This document shows positions 25,621 to 37,923 of a stretch of DNA of 64,000 bases, in pieces; position 1 is the first letter of the stretch, and each line of letters starts with the position of its first letter. Position numbers and translations under genes: made by a program. The notes beneath the pieces were generated by a model that had not been told where the DNA came from, made no database searches, and saw only the letters and a list, made by a program, of their open reading frames with translations. This DNA comes from Manis javanica (lineage: Eukaryota; Chordata; Mammalia; Pholidota; Manidae): positions 32,257,501 to 32,321,500 of the forward strand of contig NC_133157.1 of assembly GCF_040802235.1 (NCBI RefSeq), read 5' to 3'.

Positions 25621-26175
25621 TCTCTTTTCATTACCCCAGGACCACATGCCGCTTTCCAGGTTATTTGGGGATAATCTGCAAAATTCTCTAGTCCCGCACA
25701 TGCACATACACTGGTTGTGTGTTCAAAATCCTTTATTTTACAGGCAAGGAAACTGAGACCTAGTGGGAAGTTACATGTCTTCCAGGCCAGTCTTTCAGAA
25801 AAACTTGAGGGATTAGAATAAAATATTGTAAGGTTCCATTTGGGGGGCACTATTAGCCTCTGGCTTGGGAAACTATATTTATTTGTAATGATGTCAGATG
25901 GCAAAGGGCATGCATTTCATGTGAAGTTTATCTGATTTAAAGAACAAATATGAACATTTTGGTTCCTTTCTCACTATTCTCTGGTTGTCACCAGCAAATT
26001 TCAACTCTGGTCTCACACAGCCTGGCTAGAGTGCTCTTTTAACTTCACTCTGATTTTTTTCTCATCTTCCCTTACTCAGATTTAAACATGAACTGCCTTC
26101 AGATTTAAAGTTTTGGAGCTGCTTGAAAACTGTTACATACCCAGGGAAAACACAGGCAGGCAAATGAAAGCAGCC

Positions 26176-26185
26176 CCCCCCCCCC
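26176..26185. repeat. Poly-C run
   Basis: At least ten consecutive C. No associated element recognised. Confidence 0.85.
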
Positions 26186-26589
26186 AATACAATAAATCCT
26201 CCAGGTTGTGTAAAAGCTCAGAAAAGCAAACCAGTCTTCGTCATCATTTTTGTCGTCTGGCAAAGTGTGAAAAGGGTGAAGCAGAAAGGCAGACCAGAAC
26301 ACCTGTGGGCATTATGAAAACCAGAGCCACCTCCCGGGCCTGCATGCTTCTTATTCTGAATCTGTCAGCCACAGATGAAAATCCAGCAACAGAGGACCCA
26401 GAACTGGGGCTCAGACAAGTTGACTGAGGAATTAGAAGGATTTTGTAATAAGCCCATTAATTCCATTGGATTGAAGTATCTTATAATTCCACACAGCTAA
26501 GGACAGCCATACTTCTGTTCAGCATTTTACACGGCATTCTATGCCTGCCTGAAAGCAGGGGTGCAGGGCTGCACAGAGAGGTAGAAGGG

Positions 26590-26740
26590 CCAGAGATGGG
26601 CTCTGGGGACCAGGGCTGGGATTCTGGAGCTGTCACTCATCACCTGAAAGGGGCCTTGGCCAGATCACATTAGCTCCCCAAGTCTCAAGCATCTCATCTG
26701 TAAAAAGCTCTCACCAGGACTGCATTTGGTAATGTATTTT
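26590..26740 (+). repeat. MIR SINE fragment
   Basis: 'cttggccagatcacattagc' and 'caagcatctcatctgtaaaa' mark a diverged sense MIR. Confidence 0.5.
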
Positions 26741-27726
26741 AGTATGAGTTCAAACTATAAGGTCATGTACAATACTTCATTATCACCGACTTGGGAGAAA
26801 AGAAAAAAAGAAAACCAGGTGGTTGAGGGAAGCCATTTATCTGAATTTCCTCTGTTATATAAAAGGAGAATTCACCTGTCCCTCCTAACCTTGATCCTTT
26901 GACTTAGGTCTGACCTACAGAGAGGATGGTCTCAGCATATGGGTTGGGAGGGGCTTGCCAGGGGACCCTGGTGGCCTTAACTATAGGGACAGGGTGCTGC
27001 TGGGGCCAAGATGCTACCTCACTTATGCAGGGCCATCATCTGAGCCAGCCCTGCATTTCTGTGTTCAGTGAGGAACATCTTTATTACCCCTTCTGGATTC
27101 CAAATAATTGAAACTGCCAATATGTCTTGGAAGTCAGAGAATCTTATCTTAAGTTGTTTTCTTTGTTTATACATTCATCAAAGGTAAAAACAAATGCTAA
27201 TATTCTTGCTATAATGTTAAATCAATAACGTAAGAGACAACATCTCAAAGTGATTTTTTTCTATATATGCATAGAAGAAGACTTGATGAAAATGTCAGTA
27301 GTGGCTGTATTTGGGAGAAGAGAGAATGGACTTTTTTCAGCTTTTCTCTACTGTCTAAAAACTTAAAAGGACTCATCAATTACTCTTATTATAAAAGAGG
27401 ATTCTATTCAGAAATATTTTAATGCCCCAAAGGGAAAATCCACTTACATATTTTGATGAAAATTCATATATAGCTTCAGTAAAAATTAATGATGATATAA
27501 TACTGAAATTTTGAAAATAAAATATTTTATGAATGTTAATAGTGATACCAAGTCTGAATCACATCAGTCAATGCTGACAAAAGTATGTTTCAGTAGATTT
27601 CTTATGCAATAAAAATGTCTGTATGGCCGAAAAAGTATCCAGTTTCTGAAAATAGTACCCTTATGACAAGGAACATTTGATACATTTGAAAGCACAGCAC
27701 AAATGTAAAATAATCTGGGCAGCCTC

Positions 27727-27749
27727 TTTTTTTTTTTTTTTTTTTTTTT
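27727..27749. repeat. 23-base T run
   Basis: Uninterrupted T run. It could be the A tail of a minus-strand retroposon lying to its right (27750 onward), but I find neither a TSD nor a recognisable parent. The surroundings 26930-28680 contain no identified gene. Confidence 0.8.
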
Positions 27750-28684
27750 GCAACAAAGCCTTTGTTATAATAGAATTTAACCTGTGTTTATTTAGGCTGG
27801 AAAACATTGTCAACCTTGTTCAAAGTCATAAATTGGAATTAGTGGAGGAAGCATTAATGTTTAATGTTTTAAAATACTGCAATTATTATTAGTAAATGTA
27901 TGTAATAGTAATGTATGTTCTATGGCAGCACTGTGCAAAGTAAATTCAGTGGAACCACTGTTGGCAAGAGGTCTTGGATGTTACCTTAAAAAGGGTTCAG
28001 TGGTTAAGACACTATGTACGCCCTAGTTAAAGCCTCATCCTTGCAAGACTTCTTGGAGCCTCAGATATACTAATTTTCATTGTGACTCAGCAAGAGGGAT
28101 GTGCAATATGTAGTATTTGCCCAAAGCATTGCCCAGAAAATCTTTTATATCTCCCACAAAGGCCACTTCACATTGGGATATTCAGTGTCATAGGCATGCA
28201 GACACTTTATCTTTTTAATTATTCTGGAGCCCATGAAGCAGAAAGTTTGTCTATTTCTGTTGTCACAAAGGGGTGTTTTATGAATTTGAAGTGCACATAC
28301 AGATCACAATAAACAATTTAATGAGTCATGTCATGTGGAACCAAAGTCCTGTTCCCACCGTCAGGCCAAATCTCACTGCAAGTCATTCTCTTGCAGAAGC
28401 TTGGCTCTGATGAGACACCAGAAGACCACAAGGGATTTGTGAGCTTCATTACATGTTCCATGCTTTGACCTCCTTTATTGAATGGCTTAGGAATGACATG
28501 CAGCCTGGCAACTCACCCCCCTCCCACCCCTCAACACACATACGCACACCCTGTGCTGGCATGTGAAGCGTGCTTAGAAAGGAGAAGAAAAACCCAAACC
28601 ACAAACTCTACATTCCTTTTGAGGGCTGTATGTGTACACACCCTGGACCTTTGACCCTCTTTCCTTGTTGAACAGGGGTTTTCA

Positions 28685-28805
28685 AGGCTTTGAGTCAGGA
28701 GTCCTGGCCTATTAAGATGCAGCTCCACCGTGCCCTAGCCTGTATAGTTTCAGTGTTTACCCTCTTGGGGGCTCTGTTTCTTCATCTATAAAATGGAGCT
28801 GATCT
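28685..28805 (+). repeat. MIR SINE fragment
   Basis: 'gctctgtttcttcatctata' followed by aaatgg is a sense MIR core; the upstream part is diverged. Confidence 0.55.
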
Positions 28806-29629
28806 GCCTTGGGTCCTGTCTAATCTCCCAGTAAGGACAAAACAGAATAAAAATGGTATGAAAAGTTGGAAACGTGAGGGTTGGTATACCACTACAAGTG
28901 GAATCAGACCACTCTCTGTTTCTGAGGTGGTGGGGAGAGTAAGAAAAAGCAGGGGACAGACTAGAAAACCTAATGAATGCTCCCTAAAGACTCCTGGACT
29001 CCTCTTGGCTTCCCCTAGACCTTTTACCACTTATCTAGCCAATCTTTGTCTTTTCACCAAACACTCTAAGGTCAATGAAGGCATGAAAAGACAGGACACA
29101 TGAAGCAGAGTGTGTCTACAACACCATCCATAGCCTTTTTATTCCAATTTTAATAGAATATTCAGACCACTGGAAAATGTGTTCAAGTTAGCATTTTCTT
29201 TAAAAAATAATATCAAGAAGAAAGGCATTTTGTTAGAAGTTTCTGAAACAGCCATAAAAACTTCTGAAAAAAATAAGAAAAGATTCTCATAATTCACCAC
29301 ATTTCTGAAGACTGACAACTGAGGCCAGAATCTGGCAAAAAAATGCCATTAACTATTAAAGGCAGACAGAACTGGATTCAGAAGTCTACTGAAGTGGCAA
29401 AAGAGTAAGAAGACCTGGCATTGCATCATGTAGATCCTAACTGGTTGTTTAAATTTTTTAATTACAAAAAATTAAAACAGAAGTACTAAAGAAAAAATAT
29501 ATCTTACATAGACTATTTCTACAATCTTAGTCTCATGAAAACTCTTCTAAGAATGACTCAAAAACAGAAACCATAAAGAAAACCATTGCTTTACTATGTA
29601 AAATTTAAAAATTGTATTCATTAAAAAAC

Positions 29630-30290
29630 GATAAACACTTCATACATTGCTGGTAGGTTTTTAAAAATGGTGCAGCCACTTTGGAAAATAGTCTGAAGTT
29701 CCTCAAAATATTAAACATAGAGTTACCATGTGACACAGAAATTCCACTCCCAAGTATATACCCAAGAGAAATGAAAATATACACCCACAGAAAAACTTGC
29801 ACATGGATGTTCATAATAGCCCAAATGTGGAAACAACTGATAAATGGATCAACAATCTGGTATACCCATATAATGGAATATTATTCAGCCATAAAAAGGA
29901 ATGAGGTACTGGCACAAGCTGGCACAACATGGATGAACCCTGAAAACATTACATTGAGTGAAATAAGCCAATCACAAAAGATCATGTATTTTATGTATTA
30001 TTTTGTGTGTGTTTGGGTAGTAATGTGAAATGTCCAAAATAGGCAAATCCTATTATTCTATCCAGAATAGAAACAGAAATAGATTAGTGGTACAGAGATT
30101 AGTGGTACTAGGGGGACAGAGAATAACTTAAATGGGTTCAAGGTTTCTCCCTGAGGGTGAAAATGCTCTGAAGTTAGATGATGGTGATCATTTCATAACT
30201 GTGGATATATTAAAACCATCAGATTGTATAATTTAAAAGGACAACTTTTATAGCATATAAATTTATTTCTCAATAAAGCTATTATATAAA
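29630..30290 (+). repeat. Old L1 3' end
   Basis: Sense L1M: 'cattgctggtaggtttttaa', 'gaaattccactcccaagtat', 'tggatgttcataatagccca', 'atggaatattattcagccat', and a 3' UTR ending 'ctcaataaagctattatat'. The 115-codon frame at 29681-30028 is a surviving piece of the ORF2 C-terminus, not a gene. Confidence 0.85.
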
Positions 30291-30739
30291 AAATACATAC
30301 AGAGCTATTATTTTAAAGAGTGAAATGGCAAAGCTAATGACAAATAAAAAAATTATAATATCTCACTGAGGTGGTTAATATCTATAATACACAAGTTCTT
30401 CTTATATAAAGATCTGAAAATAAATAAGCCGTTTACAAAACAGTCAAAAGCCAAACTATCCATTTCATAGAAGAAGCAGCACCAAAAGCCAATAAACATT
30501 TTTGTGTTTATGCTTATTTTGAAATCTTGAAGTTACTGTGGTTACTAGATCTGCTGGATGTTATCATTTAGTTCGTTAATAATGAAGCTCATATCTTACT
30601 ATGTCGTATTTCTCAAGCTTTATGAAAACACCAGTGTGTGTATGGGACAAAAAGAATTAAGAATTTCTGAACTATGGGAAATGGGAATAAGTTGGCATAT
30701 CTGTATAAGGAAATACTGTGTAGCCATTAAAATTGATAC

Positions 30740-31440
30740 TGTAGGTGAGCATCTAGAGCAGTTGGAACTCTCATACATTGCAGGCAGGAATGTAAATGGG
30801 TGCAACCATTTTGGAGACTGGTGTTTTCTGCTAAAGCTGAAAGTATACATACCCTATGATTTGGCCATTGCATTCCTCAGCATAAATCAACCAAAAAGTA
30901 CACATATGTTCACCAAAAGACTGCTAAGGGATGTTTGTAGCAGCTATAGTTGCCCAAACCTGGAAACACCCAGGTGTCTATCAACAGTAGAATGGACAAA
31001 TAAATTGTGGTATATTTGTACTAAGGAATACTACAGAGCAATAAATGTGAATGAACTGTGCTATCTGTGGCAATATGAATGAATCTCATTCCTGTTCTGT
31101 TGAGTGAAAGAATATAGATATAAGAATAAATACTGTATAGTTCCATCATATAAAACTAAAAAAAACCCAGGCAAATTCATTAGAAATTAGAAGCAGGAGT
31201 GTGGTTACTTTTGGGGGAGAGGAGACATGTAAGTAGGGAGTATCCAAAAGGCTTTCTGGGATGCTGGTAATATCTGTTTTTATATTGGTACTGGACACAA
31301 AAGTAAACTCAACTTGTGAAAACACTTGGAGCTGTACACTACAATTTTTGTAGGGTTTTGTTTTTATGTTATACTTAAAAGTCTGCTTCAAAATGACATT
31401 ACAGAAAAATTTTAATGGCATGAAAAGATATTCATACTGT
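30740..31440 (+). repeat. Old L1 3' end, second fragment
   Basis: Another sense L1M end: 'tctcatacattgcaggcagg', 'tatgatttggccattgcatt', 'aacacccaggtgtctatcaa', then the 3' UTR 'cttggagctgtacactacaa'. It lies directly after the fragment at 29.6 kb but repeats the same ORF2 region, so it is an independent insertion. Confidence 0.8.
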
Positions 31441-31899
31441 CATTATATTAAAAATGCAGGTTGACAAAGGTGCAAACAGCTTGCATAGCAGGCTATTTTT
31501 TTTCTTAAGGATCATTACACATATATTCTTGTAAGTATATATCATAGCTTTAGCAGAATATACAGTTAATGATGGGAGGAATTGCTTCTGGAGAGAGAGA
31601 CTGGGAGAATGGTGTATTTTTTACTTGACGCCCTTTTGTACCTCTTGGCATTTTAACTATGTGCCTATATTGCCAGTTCAATGAATAATAAATAATGCCA
31701 ATTACAAACATGTATGATCTCATTTTTATGAAAATAAAGGTCTGGCACTATCTCGAAATGATAACCATGTTAAACTCTGGGAATGGGATTATGGGTGGTT
31801 TTTCTTTTCTTTTTAAAAAAACATCTGTATATTCTCAGTGTTTTAGTGTGAGCATGGATTTCTTTTTAGAATGAGAAAAGTCATAACTATTTGTGCAGT

Positions 31900-32255
31900 T
31901 CTGTTTTAATGTTATGGAACTATAATTTGCATGCAGTAAAGTGCACTGATTTTAAGTGTGCACTTCAATGAATTTTACAAAGGTAGGTACACCCAAGCCA
32001 TTGCCACTCAATCAAGACGCAGAATGTTTCCATCCCCCGGAGAGTTCCTTCATGTCTCTCTGTAGTCAAATGTTCCCTCTCCTAAGAAAGCAGCCACCGA
32101 TCTGATTTCCATACCGTAGGTCAGTTTTGTCTGTTCTAAACGTTCATAGGAATGTGATTATACAGTAGATACTTTATGTCTGGCTTCTTTCCTTCAACAT
32201 AATGCTTTGAGATTGATTTATGTTTCCTGTGTTATCAGTAATTAATTATAAACGT
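31900..32255 (-). repeat. Old L1 3' end, antisense
   Basis: 'gcacttcaatgaattttaca', 'cccaagccattgccactcaa', 'gtctggcttctttccttcaa' are the reverse-strand landmarks of an L1M 3' UTR and the end of ORF2. Confidence 0.8.
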
Positions 32256-32299
32256 TTTTAAATGAAGAGTAACGTCTTAAGCGCTTACTACTTTCTGCT

Positions 32300-32720
32300 T
32301 TGTGAAGCAAGACACCATCCACGCGGAAAATAATCCTCCGCAGCCTCTTCAGGCATGTCTGCTGCAGGCTGGAGTGATCCTAAGCCTTCATTGTCCTGGA
32401 CAGAGAGACAGCAAGCCCCGTCCCCACCCCCGTCCTGCACCTGCCCCCCGCCCCGCTCTGGCGGCAGCGCCAGCCTCAGGTGAGAGCCACCCTGCTCCTT
32501 GCCATTGTTCTGCGAGTGACAGCCTCCGGGGCAAATGGAAAGCCGTCAACCTGAGGGCTGTCAACTGCAGACAAAAATTCCTTTCTTTGCCAGGCTGGGT
32601 GGTCTCCGTGGCTTCGGCAACAACCTGCACAGAAGATAAGCACCGTGCGCGCTCGCAGAAAAACATCACCACCACCCAACGCTAACCGCACGCCTTTGTA
32701 AGGCCGGGATTAGCCCATAC
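32300..32720. other. GC-rich, CpG-bearing patch without a gene
   Basis: Flanked by AT-rich L1 sequence, this patch has runs of C and G with scattered CpG (for example 'ctggcggcagcgccagcctc' near 32458) and no repeat I recognise. The overlapping open frames on both strands (up to 127 codons) are low-complexity Pro/Ala/Gly/Arg composition effects. It could be a regulatory element or the remnant of a CpG island upstream of XPA; function unknown. Confidence 0.5.
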
Positions 32721-32859
32721 GTGGCTTCCCTTGACTATGTATAAATCATCAAATCCCAGCCCCAGCGAGGGCATCCAGAGGTCGTTTAGTCCATTCCCCC
32801 CATTCCCCCTCCACACCTGCATGCTTCATGAAATGTTTTGTCCCAGTATCACAGTCGTA

Positions 32860-33000
32860 GACAGCTAGAATGTCTCTTGGAGATCACCTTGGTCCGACAC
32901 TTTCGGGCTTCGAAACGGGGGAAGGGGTCCAGACACAGGTAGGGACTTGCCCAAGGTCACACGACACAAGGACTAGGGCGAGGACAAGGACCCGTGTCGG
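32860..33000 (-). repeat. MIR-like fragment
   Basis: 'gggacttgcccaaggtcaca' with upstream 'cttggagatcaccttggtcc'; consistent with a diverged antisense MIR. Confidence 0.5.
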
Positions 33001-33264
33001 AAAGCTTTCCTCCTTGGGGTGCTCAGCACTTTCCACTCCTCCAAGCTGCTTTTGTTAATAAATGACACCCCACACAGTACAGTGTAAAGTGCAATTTCTA
33101 ATTTTTTCAGTTAAAAAGGAGAGTGTGTATCAACAAACCTACGACGTACTCGGTGGATCTCCCCGCTGCTCTGGTTTAACGCTTTTTCGCGTTTGCGACT
33201 GGGACACCAGGCGGGTTTCATTTAAGGAATAGTTTGGTGCCCTCTACTGGTTATTATCATAACA

Positions 33265-33480
33265 GCAACTATTGCTGCCCCTTCCTGGGTGCCCGCCGTG
33301 TAGACATTGGACATGCACCGCTGTTTTCTAATTTCTAATCCAAAGAACAAGCCTGTAGTGTAGGCCGTTTAATTCCCTGTTTTATATATGAGGAAACTGA
33401 GGCTCGTAGAGATTAAATAATCTGCCCAAAGTGACTGAGTCTGGATTCAAACACAGCCCTGTGGAGCTCCCTAGTTCCTT
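33265..33480 (-). repeat. MIR SINE
   Basis: Antisense MIR: 'atatatgaggaaactgaggc', 'ctgcccaaagtgactgagtc', 'tggattcaaacacagccctg'. Confidence 0.75.
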
Positions 33481-33934
33481 CCACTTCTCCATGTCATTGC
33501 CTCTTGTCACAATCCTGACAGGTTGTAGCCCTTTCCCCTTAAAATGATTTATAAATACCTCAAAGTATGGCATGAAATGATATTAACGCCCCTGTTTAAC
33601 ACATGGGGAGGCCTGGACTGGGACATCAGTGACTCGCCCAGGGCCACAGGTCCGGGAAACCCCATATTCCTGCTCACTGCTTCAGGCTGTTGCCCAAAAG
33701 GGGAGCTGCATACACGGCCCATGAGGGGGACTCTTTCCAGGGCAGCCTTCATCCAGGAGAGGAATGGGAGGCTGCAGTTTTCCCACCCAAGTGACCTAGA
33801 GGGGTCTCTGGGCCCCCTCCTGTTCCAGGCCCTGTGTGGGAAGGAAGCTCCAAGACACTCAGATAAAGAAAACAGACTTTCTACTCATGAGGAAACCACA
33901 TTATGAACCAGTGGATTCAACAGTGCCGAGCTGC

Positions 33935-33996
33935 GTGCACGTGTACATGTGTGTATGCGTGCCCGTGTGTGTGTGAGTGAATGCATGCATGCATGA
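33935..33996. repeat. Alternating TG/ATGC tract
   Basis: 'gcgtgcacgtgtacatgtgt'-like alternation, then (TG)n and a (GCAT)n block, 'gcatgcatgcatgaatg'. Z-DNA-prone simple sequence. Confidence 0.75.
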
Positions 33997-34419
33997 ATGA
34001 TGGGAGTGGCCTAGAGACTAAGGGTAGGGCAGATGGCAGAGGCTGTGCAGGTCAGGGTGGTTGGGCTGGTGTACAGCAAGAGATTGATTTCAATTTAATT
34101 TGAATTCAGAGTCCATTCCTAGCAGTTGAAGCAGCCCACAGAGAGAGAGGTGGCTGTTTCTGTGCGTGTGAGCGCTAGTCCCAGGGATAACAGAGTTAAG
34201 ACCACAGCAGAGATACTATAGAGGGACTTTAAGCCCACATGATTTCCTAAACATTAGCATCAACATTTAGAAATTGGAAGATTTCACATAAAACCCAGAT
34301 ATTTAGCTTCCTTTAACAAAGTGGAAGCCTCTTTGAGTCTGCTGCCGCCCTGTCACAGGTGTCCCCTCAGCTCCCTACTGTTGCCCAAGCCAGAAGGATG
34401 ATTGGTGATACCATTAAAA

Positions 34420-36436
34420 ACATTTTTTATTAAGGTATTATTGATATACACTCCTATGGTTTCACATGAAAAAACAATGCGATTACTACATTTACTCATA
34501 TTATCAAGTGCCCACCCACACCCCAATGCAGTCACTGTCCATCAGTGCAAGATGTCCCATATCCACTATGTGCCTTCTCTGTGCTACACAGTTCTCCTGT
34601 GATCCCCCACACCATGTGTACTAAACCTAATACCCCTCAATCCCCTCCTCCCTCCCTCCCCACCCGCCCTCCCACACCCCTCCCCTTTGGTAACCACTAG
34701 TTTATTCTTGGAGTCTCTGAGTCTGCTTCCATTTTGTTCCTTCAGTTTTGCTTCATTCTTATACTCCACAAATGAGGGAAATCATTTGGCACTTGTCTTT
34801 CTCCACCTGGCTTATTTCACTGAGCATAATGTCCTCCAGCTCCATCCAGGTTGTTACAAATGGTAGGATTTGTTTCTTTCTTATGGCTGAATAGTATTCC
34901 ATTCTGTATATGTACCACATCTTTATCCATTCATCTACTGATGGACACGTAGGTTGCTTCTATATCTTGGCTATAGTAAAAAGTGCTGTGATAAACATAG
35001 GGGTGCATATGTCTTTTTGAATATGAGAAGTTGTATTCTTTGGGTAGATTCCAAGGAGTGGGATTCCCAGGTCAAATGGTATTTCTATTTTTAGTTTTTT
35101 GAGGAACCTCCATACTGCTTTCCACAATGGTTGAACTAGTTTACATTCCCACCAGCAGTGTAGGAGGTTCCCCTTTCTCTGCATCCTCACCAGCATTTGT
35201 TGTTCCTGGTCTTTTTGATGCTGGCCATCCTTACTGGTGTGAGGTGATATCTCATTGTCGTTTTAATTTGCATTTCCCTGATGATTAGTGATGTGGAGCA
35301 TCTTTTCATGTGTCTGTTGGCCATCTGAATTTCTTCTTTGGAGAACTGTCTCTTCATATCCTCTGCCCATTTGTTAATTGGGTTATTTGCTTTTTGGGGG
35401 TTGTGGCGTGTAAGTTCTTTATATATTATGGAAGTTAACCCCTTGTCGGGTATGTCATTTACAAATATATTCTCCCATACTGTAGGATGCCTTTTTGTTC
35501 TGCTGATGGTGTCCTTTGCTGTACAGAAACTTTTTAGTTTGATGTAGTCCTATGAGTTCATTTTTGCTTTTGTTTCCCTTGCTCGGGGAGATGCATTCAG
35601 GAAGAAGTTGCTCATGCTTATATTCAGGAGATGTTTGCCTATGTTGTCTTCTAAGAGTTTTACGGTTTCATGACTTGCATTCAAGTCTTTAATCCATTTC
35701 AAGTTTACTTTTGTGTATGGGGTTAAACAGTAATCCAGTTTCATTCTCTTACATGCAGCTGTCCAGTTTTGCCAATACAGCTGTTGAAGAGGCTGTCTTT
35801 CCCCACTGTATATCCATGGTTCCTTTATCATATATGAATTGACCGTATATGGTTGGGTTTATATCAGGGCTCTCTAGTCTGTTCCATTGGTCTATGGGTC
35901 TGTTCTTGTGCCAGTACCAAATTGTCTTGATTACTGTGGCTTTGTAGTAGAGCTTGAAGTTGGGGAGCATGAGCCTCCCAGCTTTATTATTTCTTCTCAG
36001 AATTGCTTTGGCTATTCAAGGACTTTTGTGGTTCCATATGAATTTTCTCTAGTTTGTTGAGGGATGCTGTTGGTATTTTGATAGGAATTGCATTGAATCT
36101 ATAGATTGCTTTAGGTAGGATGGCTATTTTGATGATATTAATTCTTCCTGTCCATGAGCATGGGATGTGTTTCCATTTATTGTTATCTTCTTTAATTTCT
36201 CTCATGAGTGTCTTGTAGTTTTCAGAGTATAGGTCTTTCACATCCTTGGTTAGGTTTATTCCTAGGTATTTTATTCTTCTTGATGCAATTGTGAATGAAA
36301 TCATTTTCCTGGTTTCTCTCTCTGCTAGTTCATTGTTAGTGTATAGGAATGCCACAGATTTCTGTGTATTAATTTTGTATCCTGAAACATTGCTGAATTC
36401 AGATATTAGTTCTAGCAGTTTTGGAGTGGATTCTTT
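34420..36436 (-). mobile_element. 5'-truncated older L1
   Basis: Minus-strand L1 from the 3' UTR (beginning near 'ttttttattaaggtattatt') back to the reverse transcriptase region, where homology to the copy at 38.4-44.3 kb stops at about 36436. ORF2 pieces: 34960-35196 (C-terminal Cys-rich region), 35550-35970, and 35987-36355 (RT thumb side). Its 3' UTR differs from that of the younger copies, so it belongs to an older subfamily. Between 36437 and 36501 lies T/A-rich sequence of unknown origin. Confidence 0.88.
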
Positions 36437-36842
36437 AGGGGTTTTTTTTTGTTGTTTGTTTTTATATTCAAATTAATTTCATTTACTTATTTTACTATTA
36501 CTTTTTTTTTTTGAGAGGGCATCACTCATATTTATTGATCAAATGGTTGTTAACAACAATAAAATTCTGTATAGGGGGGTCAGTGCTCAATGCACAATCA
36601 TTAATCCATCTCAAGCCTAATTCTCATCAGTCTCCAATCTTCTGAAGCATAACAAACAAGTTCTTACATGGTGAACGAATTCTTACATAGTGAATAAGTT
36701 CTTACATGGTGAACAGTACAAGGGCATTCACCACAGAAACTTTCGGTTTTGATCACGCATTATGAACTATAAACAATCAGGTCAAATATGAATATTCATT
36801 TGATTTTTACACTTGATTTATATGTGGATCCCACATTTCTCC

Positions 36843-36866
36843 CTTTATTATTATTATTATTATTAT
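36843..36866. repeat. (TTA)n microsatellite
   Basis: About eight TTA units within the 3' non-coding part of the env-derived segment. Confidence 0.9.
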
Positions 36867-37491
36867 TTTTAATAAAATGCTGAAGTGGTAGGTAGATGCA
36901 AGATAAAGTTAGAAAACATAGTTTAGTGTTGTAAGAGAGCAATTGTAGATGATCAGGTGTGTGCCTGTAGACTATGTGCTAATCCAAGCTAGACAAGGGC
37001 AATAAAACATCCACGGATGCAGAAGCTTCTCTCAAAACAGGTGGGGGGGGGTGTGAGGTTCTAAGCTTCACCACTGTTGTTCCCCGATTTCTCACCTGAT
37101 GGCCCCCCTGCGACTGTGCCTGTCTTAGGTTGTTCCTCCCTTGAGGAATCTTACCCCTCTCTGGCTAACCAGTCATCTTCCGGGGCCATACAGGGAGATG
37201 TAAAGTTGGTAAGTGAGAGAGAAGCCATATTGTTTGAAAAGGTTAGCTTTTTACTTCTTTGCAGATTTATGCCCTGTGGCTTCTATGCCCAGCACTTGTC
37301 TCGAGGTATCTTTACCACCTGGAGGAATTATGATACTTGGTAAATTCGATATGAGGCACGAATTCTATTTAAGGGTTGTAATTAGGAAGGAAGAAGGAAA
37401 GCTATAGAGGTAGAATATGGAAGAAAACATGGGAGGATTGATTATTTCTTTGACATATCTTCTTGTAGAGTACCTTAAGCATCTATAGGTT

Positions 37492-37923
37492 TTAAACTAC
37501 TAACTTACGCACACATATTAACATAATAGGAATACGGTGACATAAACAAAGCAAATCTATAATTACCAGCCATCTCCAGTGAAGCCAAGAAAACCAGTTA
37601 GGCACCCTAGGCATTTGTGAAAATTTGTCTATGATATGATGGATATTGTCCAACTGTACTTGAACAGTCTGAGAGAAATCAGACAAATTAAAGCAACCCA
37701 TTTCTGGGATCTGTTCACATCCCATATGTTCTTTTAACCGTAGATAGTCTATAGTCATAAGATTTTGGAGTGCTACAACTTGCACCCCTCCCAACTCCTG
37801 CCTGAGTTCCAACAGTACAGATCTGGTCAAATTCGTTGTCTCACTGTATGCACATGCCAGCCTAGACATCTCCCTCCTCATTCCTATGGCAAGTCCAGGA
37901 AATGGTGGGGTGGACGCAGCCAC
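37492..37923 (-). pseudogene. Retroviral env transmembrane-subunit fragment (endogenous)
   Basis: A 143-codon frame resembles the TM subunit of class I (gamma-type) retroviral Env. Visible parts: a leucine-rich heptad region (about residues 36-60), an immunosuppressive-domain-like segment beginning ALQN (about 51-68), paired cysteines C69 and C77, and a hydrophobic Trp-rich membrane-proximal and membrane-spanning region (about 108-138). In gamma-type TMs the cysteines usually form CX6CC; here the first Cys of the pair position is Gly. There is no surface subunit in frame, no fusion peptide I can identify and no full-length env, so this is a fossil. An overlapping upstream frame (38099-37884) appears to be the preceding env part, displaced by a frameshift. 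Confidence 0.7.
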
